Below, piece after piece: positions 25,958-39,100 of a stretch of 64,000 nt of DNA. Both the position numbers and the translations under genes were made by a program. The notes beneath the pieces are model-generated. The model made no database searches. It worked only from the letters and a program-made list of their open reading frames with translations, and was not told the origin of the DNA. Each line of letters starts with the position of its first letter. Position 1 is the first letter of the stretch. This DNA comes from Arcobacter aquimarinus (lineage in GTDB: Bacteria; Campylobacterota; Campylobacteria; Campylobacterales; Arcobacteraceae). The stretch is taken from positions 930,001 through 994,000 of the forward strand of contig NZ_CP030944.1 in NCBI RefSeq assembly GCF_013177635.1, read 5' to 3'.

Positions 25958-28114
25958 GTGAATAACACAAGTTCAACTAAAGATGCTCTTTTAGAATCTT
26001 TAGTTTTATATACAAGACTGTTTCATAAACCCTTTTCAAAAGACTCTTTGTTGTCAGGTTTACCAATAGATGTAAACCTGACAGAACAAACACTTTTTTC
26101 ACAAAATAATTCTAAATCACTTTTTTCGAGAGCTGCTTTAAGAGCTGGACTAAAAACTACATTGATAGAAAGAAAAATAGATGAAATTTTACAATTACAA
26201 TTACCTGTAATTCTTCTTTTATCAAATAAAAATAGTTGCATTTTAGAAAGTTTTAATGAAGATAAAACTAAAGCAAAAATAATTTTTTCTGGTGTTGAAG
26301 AACCTTTGGAAGAGTGGGTTGATATAAAAACATTAGAATCTGAATATTTAGGTTTTGCTTTTATGTTAAGAAAAATCTATGAATATGGAAGTGAAAATAA
26401 TAAAAAAACATTAGATTTAACTCATCAAAAACATTGGTTTTGGAGTACTTTAGGCTTTTCAAGAAAAATATATTTAGATTGTATTTTAGCTTCAATCTTG
26501 ATTAATTTATTTGTTTTAGCAACTCCATTATTTACGATGAATGTTTATGATAGAGTTATTCCTAATAATGCACAAGAAACATTAATGGTTTTTACAATAG
26601 GAATAATTATTGTATTTTTACTTGATGCAAGTTTGAAATTTTTAAGAAGTTATTTTTTAGAAATTGCTGGTAAGAAAAGTGATATTATTATGTCTTCAAT
26701 AATATTTGAAAAAGTGTTGGATTTACAAATGAGTTCACATCCAAAATCAGTTGGTTCTTTTGCTAATAACTTAAAAAGTTTTGATAGTATAAGAAGTTTC
26801 CTCACAAATACAACACTTAGTGTACTGATAGATTTTCCTTTTGCTATATTATTTTTAGCAGTAATTTTTTATATTGCAGGAATTTTAGTTTTAGTTCCTA
26901 TTGCTGTTATTTTGATAATTATAATTTACTCTTTAATTATTAAAAAACCTTTACAAAGAAGTATTGAAAGCACATATGAAGCAAGTGCCAAGAAAAATGG
27001 AATCTTGATAGAAGCTTTACAAAATATTGAAACCATAAAAGCTCAAGGAATGGCTGGAAATATTCAGTTTAATTGGGAAGAATCAACAGGTGAGATATCA
27101 AATAAAAGTTTAAAATCAAAAATTTTATCTTCATCTATTCCTACTGTTACAGGATTTTTAGTAGGTTTAAATACGGTTTTAATTGTTGTTTTTGGAGTTT
27201 ATTTAATTCAAGAATTTGAATTAACAATGGGTGGATTAATAGCAACTATGATTTTATCAGGACGAGCTATTTCTCCAATGGGTCAAATAGCAGGATTAAT
27301 TACAAATTATGAAGATGCAAAAACTTCATTTAAAATGCTTGATGAAATAGTAAATAAACCACTTGAACGACCAATTGCTAAAGAGTTTGTAAAAAGACCT
27401 TCTTTAAAAGGAAATATAGAATTCAAAAATGTCTCTTTTAAATATCCTGATAGCGAAGTTTATGCATTAAAAAATGTTAGTTTTAATATAAAAGAGGGTG
27501 AAAAAGTAGCTTTTATTGGAAGGATTGGTTCTGGAAAATCAACTATTGCAAAGCTAATTTTAAAACTTTATGAACCTCAAGAAGGTTCTATTTTAATAGA
27601 TGGGATTGATATTTCTCAAATAGATCCAGCTGATTTAAGAAAAAAAGTAAGTTATGTTCCTCAAGATATCCATCTTTTCAGAGATAGCATAAAAAATAAT
27701 ATTTTAGGTGTGCATAGATTTATAGATGATGAATGGATGCTTAAATGTTCAAAAATTAGTGGTACAGATGAATTTGTTAAACTTCATCCAATGGGTTATG
27801 ATATTCCAATAGGAGAAAGAGGAGCTGGACTTTCAGGAGGACAAAGACAAAGTGTTGGAATAGCTAGAGCTTTAATTAATAATTCTAATATTTGGTTGTT
27901 TGATGAGCCAACAAATGCTATGGATCAAACTAGCGAAAATTATGTACTAAATAATTTACAAGAAAATATTGATAATAAAACATTACTTCTAGTTACTCAA
28001 AAAATGAATCTTTTAGCATTAGCTTCAAGAGTAATTGTAATGAATAATGGAGAAAAAGTTCTTGATGGAGATAAATTAGAAATAATACAAAAATTAGGAG
28101 GAAATAATGGCTAA
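25958..28114 (+). CDS. Type I secretion permease/ATPase (LapB/RtxB-like)
   Basis: Inner-membrane ABC exporter of 718 residues. The N-terminal ~130 residues form a C39-like domain without a catalytic Cys, as in exporters of RTX adhesins, which bind but do not cleave the substrate. The membrane domain (about 160-440) has six segments. The nucleotide-binding domain has Walker A GRIGSGKST, signature LSGGQRQS and Walker B WLFDEPTNAMD. GTG start, 15 bp after the TolC gene, and an 8-bp overlap with the adaptor gene. Its most probable cargo is the 3118-residue adhesin encoded downstream. Confidence 0.92.
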   Translation: MNNTSSTKDALLESLVLYTRLFHKPFSKDSLLSGLPIDVNLTEQTLFSQNNSKSLFSRAALRAGLKTTLIERKIDEILQLQLPVILLLSNKNSCILESFNEDKTKAKIIFSGVEEPLEEWVDIKTLESEYLGFAFMLRKIYEYGSENNKKTLDLTHQKHWFWSTLGFSRKIYLDCILASILINLFVLATPLFTMNVYDRVIPNNAQETLMVFTIGIIIVFLLDASLKFLRSYFLEIAGKKSDIIMSSIIFEKVLDLQMSSHPKSVGSFANNLKSFDSIRSFLTNTTLSVLIDFPFAILFLAVIFYIAGILVLVPIAVILIIIIYSLIIKKPLQRSIESTYEASAKKNGILIEALQNIETIKAQGMAGNIQFNWEESTGEISNKSLKSKILSSSIPTVTGFLVGLNTVLIVVFGVYLIQEFELTMGGLIATMILSGRAISPMGQIAGLITNYEDAKTSFKMLDEIVNKPLERPIAKEFVKRPSLKGNIEFKNVSFKYPDSEVYALKNVSFNIKEGEKVAFIGRIGSGKSTIAKLILKLYEPQEGSILIDGIDISQIDPADLRKKVSYVPQDIHLFRDSIKNNILGVHRFIDDEWMLKCSKISGTDEFVKLHPMGYDIPIGERGAGLSGGQRQSVGIARALINNSNIWLFDEPTNAMDQTSENYVLNNLQENIDNKTLLLVTQKMNLLALASRVIVMNNGEKVLDGDKLEIIQKLGGNNG

Positions 28115-29486
28115 TTATAAAGAAATATTTTCTGCTTTTTTTCAAAAGACTCCTAAACTTCCTAAAAAATCATTAAATCAAAAAGATTTAGAATATATGA
28201 ATAGTTTAAGTGCAGCTGTTCTTCATAGTCGTTCTACAACACTACATTGGGTATTAATTGCATTTTTAATAACTATTACTTTTTTCATTATTTGGGCTTC
28301 TCTTGCTTCAATTGATGAAATAGCAAGAGGAAATGGTAAAGTTGTTCCAAATGGACAAAATCAAGTTATTCAAAACCTTGAGGGAGGAATAGTTTCAGAA
28401 ATTTTGGTAAAAGAAGGAGATAGTGTTGAAAAAGATCAAATACTTATAAAAATAAGTAATGAAAAATCAAATTCAACAGTTGCTTCAAATGAATTAAAAG
28501 CATTATATTTACAATCACAAATTAAAAGATTAGAAGCAGAATTAAAAAAAGAGGATTTCTTTTTTGAAGAGACAACTAATCAACAATTAAATGATTTCTT
28601 AAATAATGAAAATGAACTTTTTTTAACAAATAAAAAACAACTTGAATCGAAAATTTCAATACTAAAAGAGCAAATTAAACAAAAAGAGAATGAGTTAAAA
28701 GACGCAAGACAAACTATAGAACATATGAAATTTTCTGTAAATGCCATTACAAAAGAGGTTGAAATGACAAGACCAATGGTTGAAAAGGGTATTCGTTCTC
28801 AAGTTGATTTTTTGAAGTTACAAAGAGAACAAAGTGATGCAAAACAAAAACTTCAAAGTGCAATTTTATCAGTTGGTAAAATAGATTCTGAAATCAAAGA
28901 GATAAATAAAAAAATTGAAGAAACATATCAAATAAATGATTCAGAAGTTAGAGAAAAATTAAATGAAACTATTACTTCATTAAAAGATTTAGAAGCAAAT
29001 TCAGTTGCTTCGACAGATCAAGTTTTAAGAACAATTGTAAAATCACCATCAAATGGTATAGTTCAAAAATTACATGTTAATACTATTGGTGGAGCTATTA
29101 AACCTGCACAAGACTTAATAGAAATTGTTCCTACAGATTATAATTTAATAGTAGAAGTTAAGATATTACCTAAAGATATTGCTTTTATTTATCACGGGCA
29201 AGAAGCAATAGTTAAATTTTCAGCATATGATTTTTCAATTTATGGAGGGTTAAAAGGAAAAGTTATAAACATAAGTCCTGACACCATAACAGAAAAAGAT
29301 GAAAAAACTTATTATATTGTTAGGATAGAAACAGAAAAAAATTATATCGGTGAAAAAGATAAACAAATGAAGATAATTCCTGGAATGATTGCTGATGTAG
29401 ATATTATAACTGGTAAAAAAACAATTTTAGATTATATATTAAAACCGATATTAAAAACAAAACAATATACATTTACGGAACGATAA
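28107..29486 (+). CDS. Type I secretion periplasmic adaptor (HlyD/LapC-like)
   Basis: Membrane fusion protein, 459 residues, that joins the ABC exporter to the TolC channel. A cytoplasmic N-terminus, one membrane segment (about 50-70), a split lipoyl domain (NGQNQVIQNLEGGIVSEI and VKSPSNGIVQKLHV), a long coiled-coil hairpin (about 125-300) and a beta-barrel domain (LIVEVKILPKDIAF) are seen in the usual order. ATG start within the end of the exporter gene, preceded by GGAGG. Confidence 0.92.
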   Translation: MANYKEIFSAFFQKTPKLPKKSLNQKDLEYMNSLSAAVLHSRSTTLHWVLIAFLITITFFIIWASLASIDEIARGNGKVVPNGQNQVIQNLEGGIVSEILVKEGDSVEKDQILIKISNEKSNSTVASNELKALYLQSQIKRLEAELKKEDFFFEETTNQQLNDFLNNENELFLTNKKQLESKISILKEQIKQKENELKDARQTIEHMKFSVNAITKEVEMTRPMVEKGIRSQVDFLKLQREQSDAKQKLQSAILSVGKIDSEIKEINKKIEETYQINDSEVREKLNETITSLKDLEANSVASTDQVLRTIVKSPSNGIVQKLHVNTIGGAIKPAQDLIEIVPTDYNLIVEVKILPKDIAFIYHGQEAIVKFSAYDFSIYGGLKGKVINISPDTITEKDEKTYYIVRIETEKNYIGEKDKQMKIIPGMIADVDIITGKKTILDYILKPILKTKQYTFTER

Positions 29487-29487
29487 A

Positions 29488-30087
29488 ATGAAAAAAATAT
29501 ATTTATTTAGTGATGATTTGTTATTGACTGGAAGATGGGTAAAATTAATCAATCATCAAACTAGCATAGTTGAAAATATGAAAGATTTACAAACTATAAA
29601 AAATAGTATTTTAATAGTTAATAGTTCAATATTTAAAGAAATATCTATAAAATTTATAAATGATTTTATAAAAAATGAAAATCAAATTTTGCTTTTGGAT
29701 AATACTCCAAACTTAATAAGTGCAAAAAAATTTTTAAGTTTTGGAATAAGAGGTTATGGTAACACTCTTATGACATCATCATATTTAAATTCAGCAATTG
29801 ATGCAATTTCAAATAATTACGTTTGGTTAATTCCTCAAATTACAACTTTATTACTAAAAGATATGGCTGAAAAAAATGATATTAAAATGGATGAAGAAAA
29901 GCTATTTGAAACTTTAACAAAAACAGAAAATAAAATAGCTAATTTATTAAAAAATGGATATTCAAATACAGATATTTCTGAAGAATTAGAAATATCAATA
30001 AACACAGTAAAAACTCATGTAAAACATATTTATGAGAAATTAAATGTAAAAGATAGATTTTCTTTTGCTAATTTATTTTCAAAATAA
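29488..30087 (+). CDS. LuxR/CsgD-like transcriptional regulator with atypical receiver
   Basis: A 199-residue regulator. The first ~125 residues look like a receiver fold (strand YLFSDDLLLTG, later ILLLDN), but the phosphoacceptor position appears to be Asn in ILIVNSS, so phosphorylation is unlikely. The C-terminal LuxR-type helix-turn-helix (about 133-195) reads TENKIANLLKNGYSNTDISEELEI, then TVKTHVKHIYEKLNV. This architecture is that of CsgD/VpsT-like biofilm regulators. It starts one base after the adaptor stop and lies just before the adhesin gene, a likely target. Confidence 0.82.
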   Translation: MKKIYLFSDDLLLTGRWVKLINHQTSIVENMKDLQTIKNSILIVNSSIFKEISIKFINDFIKNENQILLLDNTPNLISAKKFLSFGIRGYGNTLMTSSYLNSAIDAISNNYVWLIPQITTLLLKDMAEKNDIKMDEEKLFETLTKTENKIANLLKNGYSNTDISEELEISINTVKTHVKHIYEKLNVKDRFSFANLFSK

Positions 30088-30105
30088 ACCTATTTTTAAT
30101 TAAAC

Positions 30106-30123
30106 ATCACCCTTTTGGGTGAT
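30106..30123 (+). terminator. Hairpin between the regulator and the adhesin gene
   Basis: Perfect 7-bp stem ATCACCC/GGGTGAT with loop TTTT, 19 bp after the LuxR-type gene stop. Only a weak T-run follows (TATACAACTTTT). It could end or attenuate transcription of the secretion operon before the adhesin gene. Confidence 0.45.
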
Positions 30124-30156
30124 ATACAACTTTTAAATAAAAGACTAAAATCAGAA

Positions 30157-30162
30157 TATAAT
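30157..30162 (+). promoter_or_regulatory. -10-like element of the adhesin gene
   Basis: Perfect TATAAT 25 bp upstream of the adhesin ATG and downstream of the hairpin; no clear -35. It suggests that the adhesin gene has its own promoter, separate from the secretion operon. Confidence 0.4.
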
Positions 30163-30186
30163 AAAAAAATCACTAAAGGATAAATC

Positions 30187-33100
30187 ATGGCAACAATAGC
30201 TGGTACAGTACAAAGTTTGGCAAATGGAACTTTTCATGCTAAAGATGAAAATGGAAATATAAGAACTTTAAAAGAGGGTGATACGATTTATGAAAATGAT
30301 ACAATTTATGGAGATGATAAAAACTCTTCTTCATCAAAAATTGAAGTTTTACTTTCAGGTAATGATGTTATTGTTTTAAGTGAAGGACAAAAACAACTCA
30401 TAGATTCTTCTTTAATTGAAACAGCTTTTGGAACAGAAGAACTGTTTTTTACAAGAGAAAGTTTAGATTTAAAAGCTGATGAATATGGAGCAAATGCAAA
30501 TGTTGTAAGTGATTTACGAGATGCTCAGTTTGCTGATGAAGTAACACAAACAGAAGAAGTAGGAGCTTTTGCAGAAGCAAATAATACAGATATTACAGAA
30601 GAAGAAACAGCTGAAGGGCAAGAAGAAGCAGAAGATGAAACAACAGGAAATGCAGAATTTCAAGCAAGAGATGGAAATGCAACAAATATTGAAAGTGATT
30701 TAAGAAATGCACAATTTAAAGCTAGAACACAAGTTTTTATAGATAGATCAGCTTTTGAAAATGAATCAGAAGATAGATTAACTACTATTAATAATATAGA
30801 TAGACCTTCTTATACAAATCCTCCAGTTACTTCTATTGTTACACCAACTAATCCAACTCCTCCACCTACAATTACTCCTCCTGTAACAGAAACACCTGTA
30901 GTTATTATTGGAAATTTAAGTGTAAATGATGTTTCTACATACGAAAGTGATGGATTTCTAATTTTTACTGTTACTTTAGATAGACCTGTTTCTACACCTA
31001 TAACTTTTGACTATGTAACTTCACCACTTACAGCCACAAATAATGGTATAGATTATACTGATGTTAAAGGAACAATAACAATACCTGCTGGAAGTACAAA
31101 TATAACTATAAGAGTTCCTGTTACTGATGATTATTTATCAGATAATGGTGAAACTATGAAAATCACTATTTCAAATGTTGTAGGTAATGCAAATATTACT
31201 AAACCAGAAGGTATTGGTACAATTTTAGATAATCCAGTGAATAATCCATCAAATGGAACACCAGGAATACCAACAGAACCAGGTGGATATGGACAGGAAG
31301 ATACAGTATATGCAATTATAACAGGTGCTATAACTGTAAATGAAGGGAATACAACAACTTACACAGTAAAATTAGTAGATAAAGATGGAAATGCAGTTGT
31401 AGTTACAAATGCAACAACAGTAACAGTAAAATATACAAATATTACTACACAAGATGGTGATACACAATTTAATAACAACAATACAATAAACGTAACAATT
31501 CCAGCAAATGATTCATCAAATACTTTTACCGTAGCAAGTATTGATGACTATATTGCAGATAATGGAGAAAAATATAATGTTGCAATTACAAAAGTTGATA
31601 CAAATGAATTTGAAAATGTAGTAATAGGTGATAAAAATGGAAATAATAAAGATGTTACAACAGAAATTTTAGATAATAGTCGACCAAATACCCCAAATGA
31701 TTTAACAGATGATAATGTAGAACCAACACAGGATATTATACTTATTAAACTTTTTGCTGCTGATGAAAATGGAAATGTTTTAAAAGATGGAAATGGTAAT
31801 TATCTTTTAGCAAATGAAGCAGAAGAAGGAACAAATGCAAACTATATAGCTTATGCATTTGAAAATGGAACTACAATTTTTAATGATTCTACAAAATTTT
31901 CTATACAAACAGGTACTGTAAATATCAGTTTCCAAAATGATACTGCAACAGGTGCTTCAACTAAAACTTTAACAGATGGATCACAAGATTTCAATAATAC
32001 ACCAAAAACATCAGTATCTATAGGACAAAGTTTTAGCACAGAAGTTTTTAAAGATTTAGCATCTGAATCAACAGAAAAATACAAAGTTGTAATAGATAGT
32101 AACTCTTATAATGGAAACTATGAAAGTGTAAAAATTGATACAAATCCTGTAACTACTACAATACATGATGAAAAATTATTTGTAAAAATTGAACCAATTA
32201 CAGATGTAGCAAATGAGGGTGCTAATTTAAAATATAAAATTGTAATAGTAAATAAAGATGGAGAAGAAGTAAAAGTACCAACTGGTAAAAGTATTACTGT
32301 TGATTTAAATTATGAAGGGAATACTTCAAAACAAGCTACTGAAAATACAGATTATACACCTGTAACAAGTGTTACTATAAGTGCTGGAACAAGTTATACA
32401 GAATTTGAAATAGTGACTAAAGATGATTATTATGCAGAAGGTGATGAAGGTTTAAAAATTACTATAAATAATATAGATAATTCAAGCAATGCATTTGAAA
32501 ATATAGTTCCTCATACAACAGCTAATGGTGCACCAAGTAATAAAATAACAACAACTGGAACAATCAAAGATAATCCCGCAAAAATTGAAGAACCAACTAT
32601 TCCTCTTGATCCAAATAACCCAGATAATCCTGATAACGGAGATTATGGGCAAGAAGACACAATTTACGCAATTATAACAGGTACTCAAACAATAAAAGAA
32701 GGAGATACAAGTACAAATTATACAGTAAAACTTGTAGATAAAGATGGAAATACAGTAACTCCAACAAAAGATACAAAAATAACTGTTACATACAATAATA
32801 TTACTACTCAAAATGGTGATACACAATATGATAATAGTGATGAAATTGAAGTGACAATTCTTGCAAATACTTCAGAAATTACATTTACTGTAGAAACAAA
32901 AGATGATGTTTATAAAGATGATGGAGAACAATTTAATCTTACTATTACAGATATACAAAATACAGGTGAGTTTGAAAATGTAAAAATTGGAGATAAAGAT
33001 GGAAATCAAAAAAATGTGATTTCAACTATAAAAGATAATACAACTCCTGGAACAGAAACAAACATAGATGATGTAAAAATTGTACTTGTAGCAGTACCAT

Positions 33101-36100
33101 CTGCAACAACTACAATAGCAAATATTACAGATGGAGATGGAAAATTAATTATTACTAATACAAACGAAACTCCTGAAGGTGGAAATCTTTATTATATGGC
33201 AGTTGCGGTTGATAATGATGGGAAACCTGTTTCAACACAAGGAGGAACTGTAACTATAAATTATGGAACAACTACTGATAATACAGATAAAGATGCGACA
33301 GCTGGAACAGATTATGATAATACGACAGTTGTATCAACAACATTAGGCACAGTATTTAGTGTAAATGCAAAAGACGATTATTATGCAGAAGGTGATGAGA
33401 ATTTTACTGTTAAAATTACAGATTTAACAAATTCACCATACGAATCACCATCTATTGATACTTCAAAAGATACTGTAACTTCAACTATAAAGGATAATCC
33501 AGCAAAAGTAGAGCAACCAGATACTGGAACAGGAAACGATAATCCAACAGATGGAAATTATGGAAAAGATGATACAGTTTATGTAAAAATTACTCAAGCA
33601 CCTTCTACGATTGAGGGTGGAAATTTAGTACATACTGTAACTTTAGTTGATAAAAATGGAGATCCAGTAACTGTTCCAGCAGGGCAAACTGTAACTGTAG
33701 ATTTAACTTATACTGTAAATAGTGGAAATTTTACTGAAAGTGATTTATCTACAATAATAAAAAGTGTAACAATTACAGGAGGAAATAGTTCTGTAAACTT
33801 TACAAATGTAACAAAAGATGATTTTACAAGTGAAGGTGATGAAATTTATAATGTAACTATTTCTAGTGTTACTCAATCAGGAGCTTTTGAAAATGTTGCA
33901 ATTCACACAGATAAAACTACAACAGGAACTATCAAAGATGGGATTACTTTAGGAACTCCTGTAAATGCTTCTGTTGATGAAGATAATTTTGATGTTACAG
34001 ATGATAATACAACAATAACAGATACTAAATCTTTAGGTATTCAAAAACCAAATAACCCTGATAATAACTATACTTTATCTTTTGATGAGACTGCAACGAA
34101 GATTTATCAAGGAGATTTTACAAGTACTACTGATTATGGATTATCAAGCTTAAAAGCTGGTGGACAAACAATTCATTATCAAACTATAGGAAATAAAATT
34201 ATTGGATATATTGGTGTTGATGTTGGTAATGGGGCTGTAGCAAACTCAAATAAAGTATTTGAAATAGTTTTAAATAAAGATAGTGGTATCGCTAGTGGTA
34301 CAACGACAAAAGATAGCTATACTTATACTCAATATAAAAACATCGACCATCCAATATCAGGAGATTCAACAATTCCTACAAATGATGATGATTTAACTTT
34401 TGAATTTGGGTTTAAAATAACGGATCAAGGGCAAACAAGTAATACAGTAAACTTTAAAGTAAAAGTAAATGACTCTTTACCAATTAATGCAAATAGAGAT
34501 GTTGAAGTAAATGAAGATAACTCTTTAAATATTGTAATTTCTCCTGAAAGCTTTAAAGATGGTGAAATTCAAATTAGAGTAAATGGATATGATTCAAATA
34601 ATGGAAATGATGGGTACATAACCTTAAATACTACTAATAATCAAACAATAAGAGTTACAGATCCAAATGATGATAGTATAGAAATTGGAACATTAACAAA
34701 TAATGGTGATGGTACAGTAACTTTTGAACCAGATGAAGATTATAGTAATTACAATGCTAAACCTTGGTTTGAATATGCAGTTAGTGATTTTGATGGTGAT
34801 ACAGCCGCAGGTAGAGTTAATATCGATGTTAAACCTGTTGCAGATGCTCCAACAATAACAATCTCAACTCCAACAATGATAGAAGATAATACAAATACAA
34901 ATGAAGGTGCACATCAAGTTGCTTTAGGATTAACAAAACCATCTTTATCAAAAGATCAAACTGATGAAAATACTACTAATACTGGTGATAAACCTGAAAA
35001 GAATGGAGAGATTACTCTTACATTTACAAATGGAGATAAAGTTACAGGTGCAAAAATCTTTAAAGCAGATGGTACTACTCAGGTTGGAGCAGATATAACA
35101 ACTGCAAATCAAACATTTAAAATTGTAATAGTTACTGTATCTGGCGATTCTAGCACTATAGATTATACTTATCACCACAAAGATATTACAGCATCAAATC
35201 CAAGTGGTGCTATTTATCTTACTCAAGCAGAATATGAATCATTAAAAATTCAACATGCAGAAGATAATGATACAGATATAAAAATAGGTATAAGTGTAAC
35301 ATCTTATGAGCTTGATGATAATGATAAACCTTTAAATGCGACAGATTCTACTTATGCAGATAAAACAAATGCAAATTTATCTGAAACAACAGAAGAAACT
35401 ATGACTGTAAAAATTAATCCTGCTACTGATGATATTTCATTAGTTTGGAATAATGCAACAGGTGGAACAATTTCTCAAACAACAAATGCTAATGATACGT
35501 TTACTTTTACTGCTGTTGATGAAGGAGATTTATTTACAACACCAATAGACTTAAAATCTCTTCTTACAAAAACAAGTGGAACAGAAACTTTTGATGGAAG
35601 TAAGGCAGATTTAGATGGAAGTGAAAAAAGAACATATACAATTGAAGGAATTCCAGAAGGTACTATTGTAACTTTAGGTGGTCAAGTGGCTGTTGCAAAT
35701 GCAAGCGGCGTAGCAACTATTGTATTTAATAACACAAATAATCAAGCTGCAGACCCAGAATTTTCTCTGAAGTTACCTGAACATTATAGTGGAACTATTT
35801 CAAATGCCAAAATTACATTGAGTGTACAGGATAAGGGTGTAGATAGTGGGGATACTCCAAGTATTATCAAAACAGCAGAAGTTTATTTCAATGTTGTAGT
35901 TAATCCAATAGCAGATATTGCAACTATTCAGGTATCACAATCAGTTGGTTTTGAAGATGCAGGAAGAGATGGTGGAAATACTATTGCAAAAAGTGATACT
36001 ATCAATGCAAATGGTGCAGGTGGAATACCTTTAAATATTAAAGTAAGTTCAGATGATAAAGATGGAAGTGAAAGCTTTAATGTAAAAATAGAAGATATCC

Positions 36101-39100
36101 CTTCAAATGCAGTTATATATTACGATGGAATGGTTGTTAATCAATCACCAGCTGGTACAGTAACAATTAATAATTTTGATAATGCAAAATCTTTAATCTT
36201 TATTCCTCCACATAATGATGATACAGATTATACTCTAAAAGTATCTGCTCAAACAGTTGATAATAATGGAACAACAACGAATACAAGTGCTTGGAGTTCT
36301 CCAAAAGATATAGAAGTTATCGTAAAAAATGTTGCAGATGCACCAATTGGAACAGATTTAAATGCAAATATAAGTGTAAATGAAGATAATAAACTTAATT
36401 TACAAGACATATATACAACACCGGCTAATCTTGCATCTTATGATGGTAGTGAAGAATTAACAGTTAAAATAGATTTACCAGCTGGATTTACAGTAGATTC
36501 AGGAAGTCCATATTATATAGAAAATGGAATGTATGTTGTAAAAGCTAGTGATATAAAAGCTGGACATATTTTAATAAACGTTCCAGAGAATTTCAGTGGA
36601 AGTGCAAGTTTTGATTTAACTTATGTAACTACTGAAAAAGCAGGAGAAAATGATAGTAAAACTTGGGATAAACAGACTGTAAATATTTTTGTTAATCCAA
36701 TAGCAGATGATGTATCTGTTGCAACTTCTTCAACTATTTATGAAGATGCAGATGGAAATGCAAATAAGATAAATATAACTCCATCATTAACAGATACAGA
36801 TGGAAGTGAAAGCATTACTAGTGTAAAAATCTTAGCTTCAGATGTTCCAGCTGGATATGAATTATATCTAGATTCAGCAATGACACAATCTATATCTTCA
36901 ACATTAAATGGTTTATATTATGAGTTAACGCCGGAACAAGCAGATAGTATTTATGCAAAAAATACAACTTTAAATGATGCAGATAGTTCAGATAACTTTG
37001 ATTTAACAGTTGTTTATACTGTAAAAGATACTGCAACTGGAACAAGTGATGTTACAGCTGACTTTACTCATACTCATACAGTTAATGTTCAAGCAGTTAC
37101 TGATGCTCCAAGTTTAAATATTGGAACAATTACACAAGAATCAGGAGATGTAACAATAAATGATACAACTGTAACCGTAAATCAAGAAGATTCACAATTT
37201 AAAGTTCCAGTTACAACTACAAGCTCTGATACAGATGGAAGTGAAACTGTACAAAAAATAGTAATAAGTGGTGTTCCTATGGGAGTTGAAGTTGTGGGAG
37301 CTACATATTATGGATATTCTGGAAGTGAACATAATGGTATTTGGGTTATAACTATTCCTGCTGATAGTGCTTTAGATGTAAATGGTGCATTAGAAGATAT
37401 TACATTTAAAGTTAATCAAGGTGCAAATTTTGATAATAGAGATATAACAATCACAACTTATACAAAAGATATTGACGCAGAAGTTAAAAGTGCTTCGCAA
37501 ACTATAAGAATTGAAAAAACTTACACTGCAGGAACAGAACCAGGAAATCCAGCAGAATTAGAACTAGCAGTTAAGGAAGCAGATATTACAGAAGATACAG
37601 AGTTTACTCTTGCAGATGTTTTAGTAGTAAATGAAATTACAGCAGGTGATGCAAATGGTAAAACAATTATCACATTTACTAATATTGCAGAAGGGACAAC
37701 AGTTTCAGGTCATGATTATGAATATATTGAAAATGGAAAAACTGTTTATGTTGTAATCGGAAATGGAAATGCTGCTGATATGAATACGGAGCTATCAAAT
37801 GTAAAAATCACTACTCCAAAAGATGTGAATTCACAGCAAAATGGAGCTTTAAAAGGTGATTTTACACTTACAGCAGATATAGTAACTTATCATAATGGTG
37901 GATTTAACAATGGAAATACAGTAACATTAACACCAGCAGAAACTATATCACCTTTAACAGATGAAATGATTATTAGTGTAACTGCTGATAATATAAATGA
38001 AGATGGTACAAGTAATATTTCTATAACTTTATCAAATCCATCTGATGGAACTAAAACAGAGCTTATAGGAAATAGTATTACTATAAAAGTAACTGAAAAT
38101 TGGTTAGATTCTAATGCTAATGGAGAAGGAACAAAAGGTACTTTAATACAAACAGGTACAGATTATATAATTAATGATAATAATGATGGAACATATACTA
38201 TTACTAAAACTAATGGTACACCATTTACAGTTGATACACCAATCACTGGATTACAATACACTCCAGCAACAAATAGAGATGGAAATGTAACTTTTGAAGT
38301 AAGTGTTCAAAATAAAGAAACAGGAAGTAATCTAATATTAGATTCAAAAGGAAGTACAAATATATCTGTAACACCTGTAATTGATGTTGAGTTAAATGCT
38401 TCTGTAGTAACTGCTGTAGGAACTGAAGATGCAGCAGTTACAGTTGGAAGCACAACTTTAGCAAATCCTGTAAAACTTGAGATAACAGCAGGTACATTTA
38501 CAGATGGTTCAGAAAAAATTGGAAATATTATTTTAGATGAAGTACCAAATGGTTTTACAGTTTGGTATAAAGTTGGCTCAGATTTAGTAATGGCAACAAA
38601 TATTGGAAAATCAGGTACTGGAACTTTTGATTTAACGCCAAATATTAGTGGTGATGCAGATGTTCATAGAAACAAGTGGTTAGTTCCAGCTTCAGCTGAT
38701 GGAAGTATGCCAGAAGTTTATATTAATGCTCCAACTAACTGGTCAGGAGAGTTTGATTTCAAAGCAAAATTTAGTATAAGTGAGCAAAATTTATCAACAG
38801 TAACTCCTATAGAAGTAGATGTAGAAGGAAAAATTGAAGCAGTTGCAGATGGAGTAACTATTGACCCAACATTGACATTTGGTGATGCTTTCTCTTGGGT
38901 AAGTTTAAATCTAAATGCAAATATGAAAGATGTTGATGGAAGTGAGACTATGAGTTTAGAATTAACAGGATTAAATGAATCAGCACAATTTAGACTTAAA
39001 GATGGTACTGCATTAAATGCAACTTTAGATGGTACAACTTGGAAACTAGATGGAATAGCTTTTGATCAAATAAATAATATAGAGTTATTACATGATAAAT

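Noticed and set aside
32482-32826. Minus-strand open frame of 114 codons inside the adhesin gene
   Set aside because: Cys/Ile-rich translation opposite a repeat-coding region; it is a shadow of the Thr/Asn-rich coding strand and has no ribosome binding site.
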